Shown here in pieces: positions 38,629-47,835 of a stretch of 64,000 nt of DNA. The stretch covers positions 1 to 64,000 of the forward strand of contig JAMLIT010000001.1 in NCBI GenBank assembly GCA_023954035.1. Direction: 5' to 3'. The translations under genes and the position numbers were made by a program. The notes under the pieces were generated by a model. It made no database searches, had not been told where the DNA came from, and was given only the letters and a program-made list of their open reading frames with translations. Each line of letters starts with the position of its first letter. The stretch's first letter is position 1. The stretch is from Burkholderiaceae bacterium (GTDB lineage Bacteria; Pseudomonadota; Gammaproteobacteria; Burkholderiales; Burkholderiaceae_C).

Positions 38629-39255
38629 ATGGCGACTGCGCCGCCCTCACACCCCCGCCCCGCGCAGCCCCAGGTACGGCGCAGAGCCCGGCCTGCGCCA
38701 TCGGAGCCACGTCTGCTCCTGCTCAACAAGCCTTTTGACGTGCTCAGCCAGTTCAGCGGCGACGGCACCCACCAGACCCTGAGCGACTTTGTCGACGTCC
38801 CCAACGTCTATCCCGCAGGCCGGCTGGACCGCGACAGCGAAGGCCTGCTCCTGCTGACCAACGACGGGGCACTCCAAGCGCACATTGCCGACCCGCGCCA
38901 CAAGCTGCCCAAGACCTATTGGGCGCAGGTGGAAGGTGCACCCGACGACGCAGCGTTGGAAAAATTGCGTACCGGCGTGCGGCTGAGCGACGGCATCACG
39001 CGCCCGGCCGAGGCGGCTCTGCTGCCAGATCCCGCGCTGTGGCCGCGCGACCCGCCCATCCGCGTACGTACCCAGATTCCCACACACTGGATTGCCCTCA
39101 CCCTGCGCGAGGGCCGCAATCGCCAGGTGCGCCGCATGACCGCTGCGGTGGGCCTGCCCACGCTGCGCCTGGTGCGGGTGCAGATCGGGCCCTGGTGCCT
39201 GGACGGCCTTGCACCGGGACAATGGCACGAGGTGGTGCCCCATCTGCCTGCCTGA
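38629..39255 (+). CDS. rluE: 23S rRNA pseudouridine synthase, RluE/RsuA type
   Basis: A 208-residue RsuA-family enzyme without an S4 domain, as in RluE. It has LLNKPFDVLSQFSGD, the catalytic GRLDRDSEGLLLLTNDG with Asp67, and REGRNRQVRRMTAAVGLP. RluE modifies U2457 of 23S rRNA in E. coli; the target here is inferred. A basic, Pro-rich 28-residue leader precedes the domain. The ATG at 38629 was chosen because earlier in-frame codons lie inside the previous gene. Confidence 0.85.
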   Translation: MATAPPSHPRPAQPQVRRRARPAPSEPRLLLLNKPFDVLSQFSGDGTHQTLSDFVDVPNVYPAGRLDRDSEGLLLLTNDGALQAHIADPRHKLPKTYWAQVEGAPDDAALEKLRTGVRLSDGITRPAEAALLPDPALWPRDPPIRVRTQIPTHWIALTLREGRNRQVRRMTAAVGLPTLRLVRVQIGPWCLDGLAPGQWHEVVPHLPA

Positions 39256-39289
39256 AAAACAGCCCGCAACACCGTCTGCCCTCGACACC

Positions 39290-39769
39290 ATGCTTCGCCC
39301 TCTTTACCTTGGCCTCGCAGCACTGGCCGTGTTCATCGGCATCGCCGTGTATCTCGCACCGCTGGAGCCGGGCATCTTGCGGCTGCAGTTTTCTTTCACA
39401 GCGTCATCGTTTCAAGGCGTATTGGAGCAGTGGCAGGCGCAGGGCATCGCGCTCTACCGTGCCCATTTTTCGGCCGACTTTGTGCTCCTGGTGCTGTATG
39501 GCGCCTTTGGCTTTGCCTGGGGCCGACAGTGCGTGGCGGCGCGGGCGATGTCCCGCGGGCTGGCGTGGCTCTTGACGTGGTCGCTTCCCGTCGCCGCGCT
39601 GGCCGATGCGGGCGAAAACGTCCTGCACCTGCTTCTGACCGATGGCAGGCCGGACGCCGCACCGCAGCTGTATGCGGCGGCAGGGCTGGCCGCATTGCTG
39701 AAATGGCTGGCCATCCTGGCATTCGGCGCGGCCACGCTGGGCGCATCGCGGCGGCAGCGCCGAGCGTGA
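39290..39769 (+). CDS. Hypothetical membrane protein
   Basis: A 159-residue protein with about four hydrophobic segments (roughly 5-22, 60-78, 88-108 and 132-150) and a basic C terminus (SRRQRRA). No motif points to a family. The ATG at 39290 starts directly before the first membrane segment. It follows rluE after 34 bases. Confidence 0.6.
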   Translation: MLRPLYLGLAALAVFIGIAVYLAPLEPGILRLQFSFTASSFQGVLEQWQAQGIALYRAHFSADFVLLVLYGAFGFAWGRQCVAARAMSRGLAWLLTWSLPVAALADAGENVLHLLLTDGRPDAAPQLYAAAGLAALLKWLAILAFGAATLGASRRQRRA

Positions 39770-39855
39770 ACCATCGGATAAAAGATGCTCCGCACGCCTC
39801 TTGCCATGCCCTACCATGTGGCTACGCGCAAGCACACCCTTCTCGAGAACCCACC

Positions 39856-40539
39856 ATGAACCCTTCCACCGACCGCGTCGTCTACAGCACCGAACATGTG
39901 CTGACCAGTTTGTGCAATTCGGTAACCCGTGTGCTGACTGTTGCAACCCAGAGCCAGATTCAATACTCGGCCATGGTGCAGCGCATCACCAAGACCTGCC
40001 TGCGGCCCGACATTGGCTGCTTCGTGCTGTTCGACGGCGGCTTCTCAGGCCTGATGGTGATCAACTTCTCGGCCCAGGCGGCGATGGAGTTGTATTCGAG
40101 CTACCTTCTGAGCATGGGCATGTCCAAGGACGAACTGGCGCGCTCGTATACCTCCGACGAAGTGAGCAACGTGATGGGCGAGTTGATGAACCAGGTGGCC
40201 GGCGACTTCACGGGCAAAGTGCGGCGGGAACTGCAAACCCACATCACCCAGAATCAGCCCAAGATGCTGGTGCTCAACAAACAGGTGATGTTGAGCGTGG
40301 ACGCCAACCTCGACCAGCCCGAGGCCCGGCGCGTGACCTTCTACACAGGCAACAACAACATCTTCTACCTGGAGCTGGCGATCGATCGCACCGAGTTCCT
40401 CAAACTCTATGACTTCGAGCCACAAGAGCGCGCCAACCCCGACGAAGTCATGGCCCAGGCCAACGCCCCCAGCGATGTCGCACCCCCACCGCCGCCTGAC
40501 AGCGATACCGACGAACTTCTGCGTTCGCTGGGGATGTAG
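39856..40539 (+). CDS. DUF3334-family protein
   Basis: A 227-residue cytosolic protein with the conserved MVQRITKTCLRPDIGCFVLFDGGFSG-like segment (about 40-66), DEVSNVMGELMNQVAGDF and NQPKMLVLNKQVMLSVDANL, which I recognise as DUF3334, a family related in fold to CheX/CheC-type chemotaxis phosphatase domains. Function is not established. The C terminus is Pro-rich and acidic (PPPPPDSDTDELL). The ATG at 39856 sits where the family normally starts. Confidence 0.75.
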   Translation: MNPSTDRVVYSTEHVLTSLCNSVTRVLTVATQSQIQYSAMVQRITKTCLRPDIGCFVLFDGGFSGLMVINFSAQAAMELYSSYLLSMGMSKDELARSYTSDEVSNVMGELMNQVAGDFTGKVRRELQTHITQNQPKMLVLNKQVMLSVDANLDQPEARRVTFYTGNNNIFYLELAIDRTEFLKLYDFEPQERANPDEVMAQANAPSDVAPPPPPDSDTDELLRSLGM

Positions 40540-40569
40540 GGGAACCCGGCCGCTAAAATGTCGGGGTCC

Positions 40570-40654
40570 GGAGACTTGGGTGAGTGGTTTAAACCAGCAG
40601 TCTTGAAAACTGCCGACGGGCAACCGTCCGTGAGTTCGAATCTCACAGTCTCCG
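40570..40654 (+). tRNA. tRNA-Ser (anticodon UGA)
   Basis: A class-II tRNA: acceptor GGAGACT/AGTCTCC, anticodon stem GCAGT/ACTGC with loop CTTGAAA (anticodon TGA), a long variable arm (GACGG/CCGTC), T-stem GTGAG/CTCAC, discriminator G. The genome continues CCG instead of CCA, so CCA is added after transcription. Confidence 0.93.
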
Positions 40655-40738
40655 CCGTTTCGTCTTGTCGGGCGCCCTTTGCAAGCAGCTACGGGGACGT
40701 TCCGTAGATCGGCCGAAATCCGAAGGACGCGGTCGTTG

Positions 40739-41449
40739 TCAATCGCCGGGCCGGGCGGGCGACGGCGGTGTGCGATGGTTTGCAGGAAGATCGGCTGGAC
40801 CGGCCTTGAATATCTCGACGGGAGGCAGGCGCAGTAGCCGGCTTGCGTCTCCAATGGTCCCAGCCAGCCAGACATCCACGTCGGCCGCGTCAATCGGCAC
40901 CACGCTGCGCTTGTCCTGGGCGTTTGCTGGCAAGCGAGGATCGGGCTTGTGCATGCGCCGCATCAGGGGGTGGGCGTCTGCATGAATGGTGAGCATGGTG
41001 TAACTTTCATGGCGCTCACCGGTCGTTGGATCGGTCCACGTGTTCCAAAGCCCTGCGAGGCCCCATGGCGCTGCGTCGATTCGCCGGAAACGCCACCACT
41101 CGTTCCTGCCGGACTCCCAATTGGGCTCATCGAAATCAGCCGCTGGGATGATGCAGCGCTGACCACGCGCCCATGGATGCTTGAAACTAGCCTTTTGCGC
41201 AAGTTCCTCGCTGCGTGCGTTGTTGGTCGCATAGTTGAGCTTGGGCGCCGTGGCAAACCAAGGAATCAGTCCCCATTGGCCCACGGCCAGTTCACGCTCG
41301 CACGCGAGCGGGCCGCCAGCGCGACGAATGAAAGGACCGGTGCCGCGCGGGAACAACACCTCGTCCCACCAGCGCACGGGATTCTGACGTCCCAGTGCCC
41401 ATTCGCGTTCGATGTCGCGCAGGCGAGGCGGCGTATAGCGGTTGCACAT
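40739..41449 (-). CDS. SRAP-family protein (HMCES/YedK-like abasic-site DNA-protein crosslinker)
   Basis: A 236-residue SRAP protein. The catalytic Cys2 follows the initiator Met (MCNRYTPP), and further conserved elements are ATNNARSEEL, IIPAADFDEP and the later TIHADAHPLMRRMHKPDPRLP region with the active-site His. Such proteins crosslink to abasic sites in single-stranded DNA to protect them; many are SOS-linked, but no LexA-type operator was looked for successfully here. Confidence 0.88.
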   Translation of the reverse strand: MCNRYTPPRLRDIEREWALGRQNPVRWWDEVLFPRGTGPFIRRAGGPLACERELAVGQWGLIPWFATAPKLNYATNNARSEELAQKASFKHPWARGQRCIIPAADFDEPNWESGRNEWWRFRRIDAAPWGLAGLWNTWTDPTTGERHESYTMLTIHADAHPLMRRMHKPDPRLPANAQDKRSVVPIDAADVDVWLAGTIGDASRLLRLPPVEIFKAGPADLPANHRTPPSPARPGD

Positions 41450-41680
41450 GGAGAAGGCGTGGATGGACGATGCGTGGTCAAGCGCGTCGGGAACGGGCCT
41501 GTCGGGCAGGCCGAGCAGGCCGCGTTGTCCGCGCGACGGCGGAGGGCGGCCGCAATTCCTACAGCGCGACGGGCCATTGTGCGCTTCCTTTCGGCAAGGG
41601 CTTGGCTAGCCTCGGGTTGTGCTCACAAGAGCGGGAAACACGCCGGAGCCTGCCTACGACAATGGAAAGAGGACACTGCG

Positions 41681-41875
41681 ATGGAAATACCAGCACCCCA
41701 GGACGCCCGACCGCCCGCCAAATCGAAGAACGGTCAGGACGTAGACCCCGCGCTGCTCGACACCGTCGATCCCTTGGAGCAAGACTTGGCCAAGGAGAAC
41801 GTGCACCACGACCGTGAAGTCACCCGCGAGATGGATTCCAGACTTGCCGAGCGGCAGGGACCTGATCGGCATTGA
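41681..41875 (+). CDS. Small hypothetical acidic protein
   Basis: A 64-residue, highly charged polypeptide with no cysteine or hydrophobic segment (VDPLEQDLAKENVHHDREVT). A plausible ribosome site (AGAGGA, nine bases upstream) precedes the ATG at 41681. No family is recognised. It stands alone between the SRAP and DUF421 genes. Confidence 0.5.
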   Translation: MEIPAPQDARPPAKSKNGQDVDPALLDTVDPLEQDLAKENVHHDREVTREMDSRLAERQGPDRH

Positions 41876-42033
41876 GCACTGTGCCCAGGCAGGCAGCGCG
41901 GCCTCCGGGCACGGCGGGGCCAAGTAACCACGGATGCGCGCCCGGCAGGGCTTCGGGCTGGGCGACTCTGCTGTAAACGGGTCCGGCCGGCAATCTCTGC
42001 GGACCCCGTCGCGAATGCACCAGGACAGTTTGC

Positions 42034-42567
42034 ATGGAAGCGATCTTTTTCAATGGATGGGCCGGCCCAGTGCGTACCTTGGTGATCGGAGTCTTCGGCT
42101 ATGCCCTTCTAATACTTTTTTTGCGGATTTCAGGAAACAGAACGCTCTCCAAGATGAACGCGTTCGACTTCCTCGTGACCGTGGCCCTGGGCTCGACTCT
42201 GGCGTCACTGCTGCTCTCCAAGGAGGTGTCACTGCTTCAAGGGGGCGTCGCCTTTGCCCTCCTCATCGGCCTGCAATTCGCGGTCACCTGGACCAGCGTT
42301 CGCTGGCCGTGGCTGCATGGCGCGGTGACCGGCGAGCCCGTGCTGCTGGTGCGCGACGGACGCTTGCTGACCCAGGCCATGCGGCGCGCCCGCGTCACCG
42401 AGTCGGAGGTGCGCGCCTGTGCCCGCGAAGCCGGCTTGATGGAGCTCCATTCCATCGCTGCACTGGTGCTGGAGACCGACGGCAGCTTCAACGTGATTCG
42501 CCGTTCGGCCCCAGAGCGCGACGGGCAGCGCGACACGCTGGCCGACGTGCGCCAGTCCGAACGCTGA
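42034..42567 (+). CDS. DUF421 (YetF-like) membrane protein
   Basis: A 177-residue protein with three N-terminal membrane segments (about 12-30, 40-60 and 66-84) followed by a small cytosolic alpha/beta domain. RISGNRTLSKMNAFDFLVTVALGS is split here as RISGNRTLSKM and NAFDFLVTVALGS and is the family signature. YetF proteins are linked to cell-envelope or germination functions in Bacillus; the role in proteobacteria is unknown. Confidence 0.85.
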   Translation: MEAIFFNGWAGPVRTLVIGVFGYALLILFLRISGNRTLSKMNAFDFLVTVALGSTLASLLLSKEVSLLQGGVAFALLIGLQFAVTWTSVRWPWLHGAVTGEPVLLVRDGRLLTQAMRRARVTESEVRACAREAGLMELHSIAALVLETDGSFNVIRRSAPERDGQRDTLADVRQSER

Positions 42568-42633
42568 CAGGCGCCCTTCCCAGCATGCAGAAGACCAAGA
42601 TCCGCCGTCTGCGCCCGCGCATGAGCGTTTTTA

Positions 42634-42691
42634 TGTCTTTTGGCACTCCCACGCTTTTCTGCAAACCCTCGAAAGCTACCAAATCAATAGC
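42634..42691 (+). repeat. Dispersed palindromic repeat, copy 6
   Basis: TTGGCACTCCCACGCTTTTC, then GAAAGCTACCAAATCAATAGC. The tail AAATCAATAGC is the standard end of this repeat; the arms are partly decayed. Confidence 0.5.
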
Positions 42692-42793
42692 ATGACTGGC
42701 ACGGACCGTGAGCCGCTTTCGGACGCGACGGTGGCAAAAAGCACCTTGCGGTATGGTGGCGGGAACGCTCACGCGCAACGAAGGAGAATTCGC

Positions 42794-43105
42794 ATGCAAG
42801 CACGCTTGCTCCCCGCCCTCACAGGCGCTTTCTTGCTGGCCGCCTGCGCCAGCGGGCCGCCGGGCCCTATCGATGTTCGCCCCAACATTCCTCCGCCTGG
42901 GGGGCGCTGCGACGCTGGCCCGGCGCAATCGGCCATTGGCCAGAACAGCACCGCACGCAACGTGGAGGCGGCCCGCGTCGCCGCAGGCGCCCGCATGGCA
43001 CGCACCATTCGCCCAGGGCAAATGGTGACCAAGGAATACGACGCCGAGCGGCTGAATCTGGACGTGGACGCCAGCGGGCGCATTGTCGCGGCGCGCTGCG
43101 GGTAA
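42794..43105 (+). CDS. Putative lipoprotein, peptidase inhibitor I78 family
   Basis: A 103-residue secreted protein. Signal peptide with lipobox LLAACAS (Cys19) suggests an outer- or inner-membrane lipoprotein. The mature part, from RCDAGPAQSAIGQNST to VTKEYDAERLNLDVDASGRI, matches the I78 serine-protease inhibitor family, in which the ...RCG end is typical. AAGGAG lies eight bases upstream of the ATG at 42794. The natural target protease is unknown. Confidence 0.85.
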   Translation: MQARLLPALTGAFLLAACASGPPGPIDVRPNIPPPGGRCDAGPAQSAIGQNSTARNVEAARVAAGARMARTIRPGQMVTKEYDAERLNLDVDASGRIVAARCG

Positions 43106-43118
43106 GGCGTCGGCCAGG

Positions 43119-44354
43119 TCAGCCAGGCAGGAACAATTCCTGCAGATTGCTCAAGAAGTCAAAGCCCCGCTCCGTGGGGCGCACATGCACCATGTCGCGC
43201 GCAATCAAGCCCTGGGCTTGGGCTTTGTCCAGCGCCGGGGCGATGGAGGCGACACTCTGGCCAGTGCGTTCAACGAAATCCTGTAGCCCAAAGCCACCCC
43301 GCAGCCGCAAGGCGTTGAGCATGAACTCGAATGCCAGGTCGGCGCGGCGCACATCGGCATCTTGTGCAACGGCGTTGCCCGAGAGCGCGCGCTCCATATA
43401 CAGCACGGGCTCCCGAAACCGCGTCTGGCGCACCACGCGGTGGGCAAAACTGAGTTTGCTGTGCGCACCGGCGCCGATGCCCAGGTAGTCGCCAAACTGC
43501 CAGTAGTTGAGGTTGTGCGCGCATTCGTGGCCGGCTCGCGCATAGGCGGACACCTCATAGCGCTGCAGACCCCCCGCCGCAGTGCGTTCGGTGATGCGGT
43601 CCAGCATGGCGTAGGCCAGATCGTCCTCGGGAACCACCGGAGGGTATTTGGCAAAAACGGTGTTGGGCTCGATGGTGAGGTGGTAGATCGACAGGTGCGG
43701 GGGCGCAAGTGCCAGCGCAATCTCGAGATCGGCGTCCAGCGCCGCCATCTCTTGCCCCGGCAGGGCGTACATCAGGTCAAGGTTGAAGGTGTCGAAAGCC
43801 TGCGCCGCCTCTTCTACGGCGGCACGGGCCTGCGCACCGTCGTGCACCCGGCCCAGCGCCGCCAGATGGGTGTCGTTGAAGCTTTGCACGCCGACGGACA
43901 GGCGTGTGACACCGGCGGCGCGGTAGGCGCGAAAGCGGTCTTTTTCAAAGGTACCGGGGTTGGCTTCAAGCGTGATCTCAGCGCCCGCCGTCAGCGGCAG
44001 CAGCGCGCGGATGTCTCCCAGCAACTGGTCGATGGAGGCCGGCGAAAACAGGCTGGGCGTGCCTCCGCCAATGAAGACCGTCTGCACTGGCCGGCCCCAG
44101 ACCAGCGGCAAGGCGGCTTCCAGGTCGGCGCGCAAGGCGTCCAGGTATCGCGCCTCGGGCAAGGCACTCGCACCCCCGACGGCATGCGAGTTGAAGTCGC
44201 AGTATGGGCATTTCTTCAGGCACCAGGGCAGGTGCACATAGAGAGAAAGCGGCGGCAGCGCCCGCAGTTGCAGCAGGCCGGGACGCATGTAGTGCTGGAT
44301 GTCGCGCTGCGGCGCTGGCGCCGCTTCGTCGGCGGGAAGGATGGGAATGGTCAT
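43119..44354 (-). CDS. hemW: Radical SAM haem chaperone HemW
   Basis: A 411-residue radical SAM protein with the cluster motif CLKKCPYC (Cys45, Cys49, Cys52) followed by Phe (CDF), the feature that separates HemW from coproporphyrinogen dehydrogenase HemN. The FIGGGTPSLF segment binds SAM. HemW delivers haem to respiratory enzymes. It lies 33 bases downstream of rdgB on the same strand, a standard betaproteobacterial arrangement. Confidence 0.9.
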   Translation of the reverse strand: MTIPILPADEAAPAPQRDIQHYMRPGLLQLRALPPLSLYVHLPWCLKKCPYCDFNSHAVGGASALPEARYLDALRADLEAALPLVWGRPVQTVFIGGGTPSLFSPASIDQLLGDIRALLPLTAGAEITLEANPGTFEKDRFRAYRAAGVTRLSVGVQSFNDTHLAALGRVHDGAQARAAVEEAAQAFDTFNLDLMYALPGQEMAALDADLEIALALAPPHLSIYHLTIEPNTVFAKYPPVVPEDDLAYAMLDRITERTAAGGLQRYEVSAYARAGHECAHNLNYWQFGDYLGIGAGAHSKLSFAHRVVRQTRFREPVLYMERALSGNAVAQDADVRRADLAFEFMLNALRLRGGFGLQDFVERTGQSVASIAPALDKAQAQGLIARDMVHVRPTERGFDFLSNLQELFLPG

Positions 44355-44387
44355 GGGGTGGCGGTACGCAGTGGCTCAAACTGGTGG

Positions 44388-44990
44388 TCATCCCATCCAG
44401 TTGGCGCGCATCAAGGCCAGCATGCTGCGAGCCGCGCGGCCCCGGTGGCTCAGGCTGTTTTTGACTTCCGGATCAAGCTCTGCAAAGGTCTTGTTGAGTT
44501 CAGGAATGACCATCACCGGATCAAAGCCAAAACCGTGCCCACCCCGTGGCGCAAGCGCGATCTCGCCCACGACCCGGCCCACGGCAATCAAGGGCTCTGG
44601 GTCTTGCGGGCTGCGCAGCGCCACCAGGGTGCTGACCAGCGCGGCGCGGCGATTGTCCTGGCCCCGCATTTGTTCGAGCAGGGCGCGCACGTTGTTGTCG
44701 TCGCCCTTGGGGTAGCCGAACTGCACGGCGTAGTGCGCCGTGTCGACGCCCGGCAGCCCGCCGAATGCATCCACGCACAAGCCCGCATCGTCAGCCAGTG
44801 CCGGCAGGCCCGTGTGCTGTGCGGCAAAGCGTGCTTTGGCCAGCGCGTTCTCGACAAATGTGCGATGCGGTTCTTCGGCTTCGCCCACGCCCAGCTCGGC
44901 CTGGCGCACCAGCGAGACGCCCAGCGGGGCGAACAAGGCCTGCAGTTCTGCAAGCTTGCCCAGGTTGTTCGATGCAAGAACGATTTTCAT
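44388..44990 (-). CDS. rdgB: XTP/dITP pyrophosphatase (Ham1-type)
   Basis: A 200-residue house-cleaning pyrophosphatase that hydrolyses non-canonical purine triphosphates. SNNLGKLAELQ near the N terminus, LADDAGLCVDAFGG with the metal-binding acidic pair, and the C-terminal SHRGRA are diagnostic. An in-frame TTG two codons upstream exists, but the ATG at 44990 gives the usual MKIVLASNN start. Confidence 0.93.
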   Translation of the reverse strand: MKIVLASNNLGKLAELQALFAPLGVSLVRQAELGVGEAEEPHRTFVENALAKARFAAQHTGLPALADDAGLCVDAFGGLPGVDTAHYAVQFGYPKGDDNNVRALLEQMRGQDNRRAALVSTLVALRSPQDPEPLIAVGRVVGEIALAPRGGHGFGFDPVMVIPELNKTFAELDPEVKNSLSHRGRAARSMLALMRANWMG

Positions 44991-44992
44991 AG

Positions 44993-45049
44993 TCAAATAT
45001 GCCTCCAGCGCTTATCCAGAAAGCGCCAGCAGCTACTTTTTTAGGAGCG
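44993..45049 (+). repeat. Dispersed palindromic repeat, copy 7
   Basis: ATGCCTCCAGCGCTTATCC, then AAAGCGCCAGCAGCTAC: both arms intact. It lies between rdgB and rph and touches the rph stop region. Confidence 0.75.
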
Positions 45050-45764
45050 ATTCACGCTGCAGCAGTACCAACTCGGCAATGCCTTGCTGCGCCAGGTCAA
45101 GCAGCGCATTCATTTCTGCGCGACTGAATGCCGCGCCTTCTGCCGTGCCCTGCACTTCCACGAAGTGTCCAGCACCGGTCATGACCACGTTCATGTCGGT
45201 GTCGCAGGCGGCGTCCTCGGGGTAGTCCAGGTCAAGCAGGGGCACTCCGTCCACCACGCCCACCGAGACGGCCGCCACGGCGTCCCGAATGGGGGAGCGC
45301 GCCAGCAGGCCGCGCGCTACGAGCGAAGCGACAGCGTCCTGCGCGGCCACCCACGCGCCGGTGATGGCGGCCGTGCGGGTGCCGCCGTCGGCCTGCAGCA
45401 CATCACAGTCGAGCACGATGCTGCGCTCTCCCAGGGCCTCCAGATCAAACACCGCGCGCAGCGACCGGCCAATGAGGCGCTGGATCTCTTGGGTGCGCCC
45501 ACTTTGCTTGCCCTTGGCAGCTTCGCGGTCGCTGCGCTTGTGCGTGGCGCGCGGCAGCATGCCATATTCCGCCGTGACCCAACCTTTCCCGCTGCCGCGC
45601 TGGTGCGGGGGCACTTTTTCTTCGACCGATGCGGTGCACAGCACACGCGTATTGCCAAACTCGATCAGCACAGCGCCTTCGGCATGCATGGTGAACTGGC
45701 GCGTGATGCGCACCGGGCGAAGCGCATGGCTGGCGCGGCCGCCGGAGCGGGAAACTGGGTTCAT
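45033..45764 (-). CDS. rph: Ribonuclease PH
   Basis: A 243-residue phosphorolytic 3' exoribonuclease that trims tRNA ends. [42 protein letters not shown] and [12 protein letters not shown] are signature stretches. ATG at 45764 ([10 protein letters not shown]) is preferred; a TTG three codons earlier is possible. The C terminus overlaps a dispersed repeat copy by 17 bases. Confidence 0.94.
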   Translation of the reverse strand: MNPVSRSGGRASHALRPVRITRQFTMHAEGAVLIEFGNTRVLCTASVEEKVPPHQRGSGKGWVTAEYGMLPRATHKRSDREAAKGKQSGRTQEIQRLIGRSLRAVFDLEALGERSIVLDCDVLQADGGTRTAAITGAWVAAQDAVASLVARGLLARSPIRDAVAAVSVGVVDGVPLLDLDYPEDAACDTDMNVVMTGAGHFVEVQGTAEGAAFSRAEMNALLDLAQQGIAELVLLQRESLLKK

Positions 45765-45848
45765 GATGGGCAAGATTCTTCTGAAAAAATGAAAGCGCCG
45801 GCCTGTGGGGCGCGAGCCAATCTGCGCAGTGCTCTGCGCGACGTATGG

Positions 45849-46748
45849 TCAGCGTCTGCGCTCGGCCGAGCGCCGAATGGCCTCGTTGATCTCGGCAATC
45901 GAGCGCTCGATGGCGGCGTCGTCCAGGTCGTCCACCAGTCCATCGAGCGGTCCGGCCTGGATGGTGGAGGCAAACACGTCGTCGCTGATGCTGTCGGTGG
46001 ACACGCCCTGGGTGGACTCGAAACTGTCGGGCGTCTCCCATTCCAGCGCCACGACGGTGACGTTGTCGCTGCTGTCGCCGGCCTTGCGCAGCGCGGCCTC
46101 GACAAGCTCGGGAACCGACTGCGAAACCACGTTGCGGCCCAGCTCGGCGGCAATCTCTTCGTCGCTGAGCGTGCCCCACAGCCCGTCCGAGCAAAGCAGT
46201 ATCCGGTCGCCCTGCTCCAGCGGAACCGGTCCAGTGGTGTCGTAGATCGGCTTGGTCGGCGAGCCCAGACAGGTGAACAACACGTTGCGGTTGATGTGCT
46301 CGAGCCCCGGGGGCATGTTGTGCAGTTCCAGGTACGAATGGTCGCGCGTGCGCGTCAGCAAAGCCCCGCCGCGCACCATGTACAGCCGCGAATCGCCGCA
46401 ATGGACCCAGCTTGCGCAGCCGTTCTGGATGACCGCGATCACCAGCGTGGTGCGCGGCGAATCGATCATGCCTTTGTCGCTGGCGTAGCGCAGGATCTGG
46501 TGGTGTGCTGCAAGCAGGGCGTTGGACAGGAATTCCGGAACGTCGGTCAACTGTGGCTTGGCCTGACGTTGGTACATGGCGGCCACGGTCTGCAGTGCGA
46601 TTTGCGCTGCCACCTCGCCTTCCGGATGGCCGCCCATGCCGTCGGCAAGAACGAACAAGCCTGATTCGCGCGTGTAGCAATACCCCATGCGGTCTTCGTT
46701 GACCTCACGCCCGCCCCGTCGGCTGATCTGAAAAATGGAGAATTTCAT
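45849..46748 (-). CDS. PP2C-family Ser/Thr protein phosphatase
   Basis: A 299-residue PPM phosphatase. The metal-binding motifs are present: VNEDRMG (about 19-25), VLADGMGGHPEGE, HCGDSRLY, LLCSDGLWG and DSSDNVTVV. An acidic, low-complexity C-terminal extension of about 60 residues follows the domain. The ATG overlaps the kinase stop as ATGA (46745-46748), so kinase and phosphatase are coupled and probably act on the same targets. Confidence 0.92.
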   Translation of the reverse strand: MKFSIFQISRRGGREVNEDRMGYCYTRESGLFVLADGMGGHPEGEVAAQIALQTVAAMYQRQAKPQLTDVPEFLSNALLAAHHQILRYASDKGMIDSPRTTLVIAVIQNGCASWVHCGDSRLYMVRGGALLTRTRDHSYLELHNMPPGLEHINRNVLFTCLGSPTKPIYDTTGPVPLEQGDRILLCSDGLWGTLSDEEIAAELGRNVVSQSVPELVEAALRKAGDSSDNVTVVALEWETPDSFESTQGVSTDSISDDVFASTIQAGPLDGLVDDLDDAAIERSIAEINEAIRRSAERRR

Positions 46749-47761
46749 TTGGCCTTGGCTCCGGCCGCGGGGGCATCGCCAGGCCGGGTCACGCTTTTGC
46801 GCGTTTCGGCGACCAAAGTGTCGAGTTGCAGGCGCATTTTCTCGGTGACCGTGAGTTTGGTGTAGCGGCGCTCGCCCTCGCGGGAGAGTTCCTTTTGCAG
46901 CGCAAAGACCGATTGCGGGCGCGAGAGCGGGTCCAGCGCCATGCACCATTCGACCACCTCGATCAGGTTGTCGGAATACACGCCGCGCAGTTTGGCAAGC
47001 GCGAGCGAAAGCCGGTCCTTGTCCTGGCGCTGGGGCGCCTCGTTCGGTGGAAAGCCCTGCATGCAGGCGTAAATGCAGGCACCAATGGCGTAGATGTCGG
47101 TCCAAGGCCCCATGGCCGAATCGCGCCGATACATCTCCGGCGCGGCAAAACCGGGCGTATACATAGGGCGGATGAAGTTGCCCTCCTTGGAGAGAACCTC
47201 GCGTGCGGCGCCAAAATCGATCATCACGGCCTTGTTGTCATCGGTAATGAAGATGTTGGCCGGCTTGATGTCCAGGTGCAGCATCTTGTGCTGGTGCACG
47301 ATACGCATGCCGCGAAGCACCTCGTCAAACAGCGAACGGATGGTGGACTCGCGGAACACTTTTTGCTGCTTGAGGTCGCGCGCGGTGATGATGAAGTCCT
47401 GCAGGGTGGCTCCCTCCAGGTAGTTCATCACCATGTAGACGGTTTCGTTCTCACGGAAGAAATTGAGCACGCTGACCACCGAGGCGTGCGAGATCTGCGC
47501 CAGAGCGCGACCTTCTTCAAAAAAACTCTTCAGCCCCAGGCGGTACAGGGAAAGCTTCTCCGGCGGCACCTTGGGCAGCAGTTCGCCCGGCGTGCGCGTG
47601 GCGAGCGATGAAGGAAGGTACTCTTTGACGGCGACCTGCTGGCCGTCCGGGTCCACACACAAATACACTACGCCGAAGCCCCCTGAGGACACCCGCCGCA
47701 CCACGCGGTAGCCACCAATCACGGTATCGGGGGGAAGCGGCGCCGGCTTGATTTTGGACAT
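46745..47761 (-). CDS. Ser/Thr protein kinase (Hanks type, cytosolic)
   Basis: A 338-residue kinase without a membrane segment. It has the Gly-rich loop SSGGFGVVYL, the ATP-binding lysine in VAVKEYLP, the catalytic loop HLDIKPANI (HLD in place of HRD), DFGAAR and APEMYRRD. The HLD variant is typical of this bacterial subgroup and keeps the catalytic Asp. The ATG at 47761 begins just before the domain; the longer frame to 47821 reads into the promoter region shared with yicC. Confidence 0.92.
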   Translation of the reverse strand: MSKIKPAPLPPDTVIGGYRVVRRVSSGGFGVVYLCVDPDGQQVAVKEYLPSSLATRTPGELLPKVPPEKLSLYRLGLKSFFEEGRALAQISHASVVSVLNFFRENETVYMVMNYLEGATLQDFIITARDLKQQKVFRESTIRSLFDEVLRGMRIVHQHKMLHLDIKPANIFITDDNKAVMIDFGAAREVLSKEGNFIRPMYTPGFAAPEMYRRDSAMGPWTDIYAIGACIYACMQGFPPNEAPQRQDKDRLSLALAKLRGVYSDNLIEVVEWCMALDPLSRPQSVFALQKELSREGERRYTKLTVTEKMRLQLDTLVAETRKSVTRPGDAPAAGAKAK

Positions 47762-47835
47762 ATTCTGCGCGTGTGTTTCGAGGGCGGACGAGAAGCCGGA
47801 TAATCGCCGGTTCGCTAGCAAACAAGAAAAGTCCC

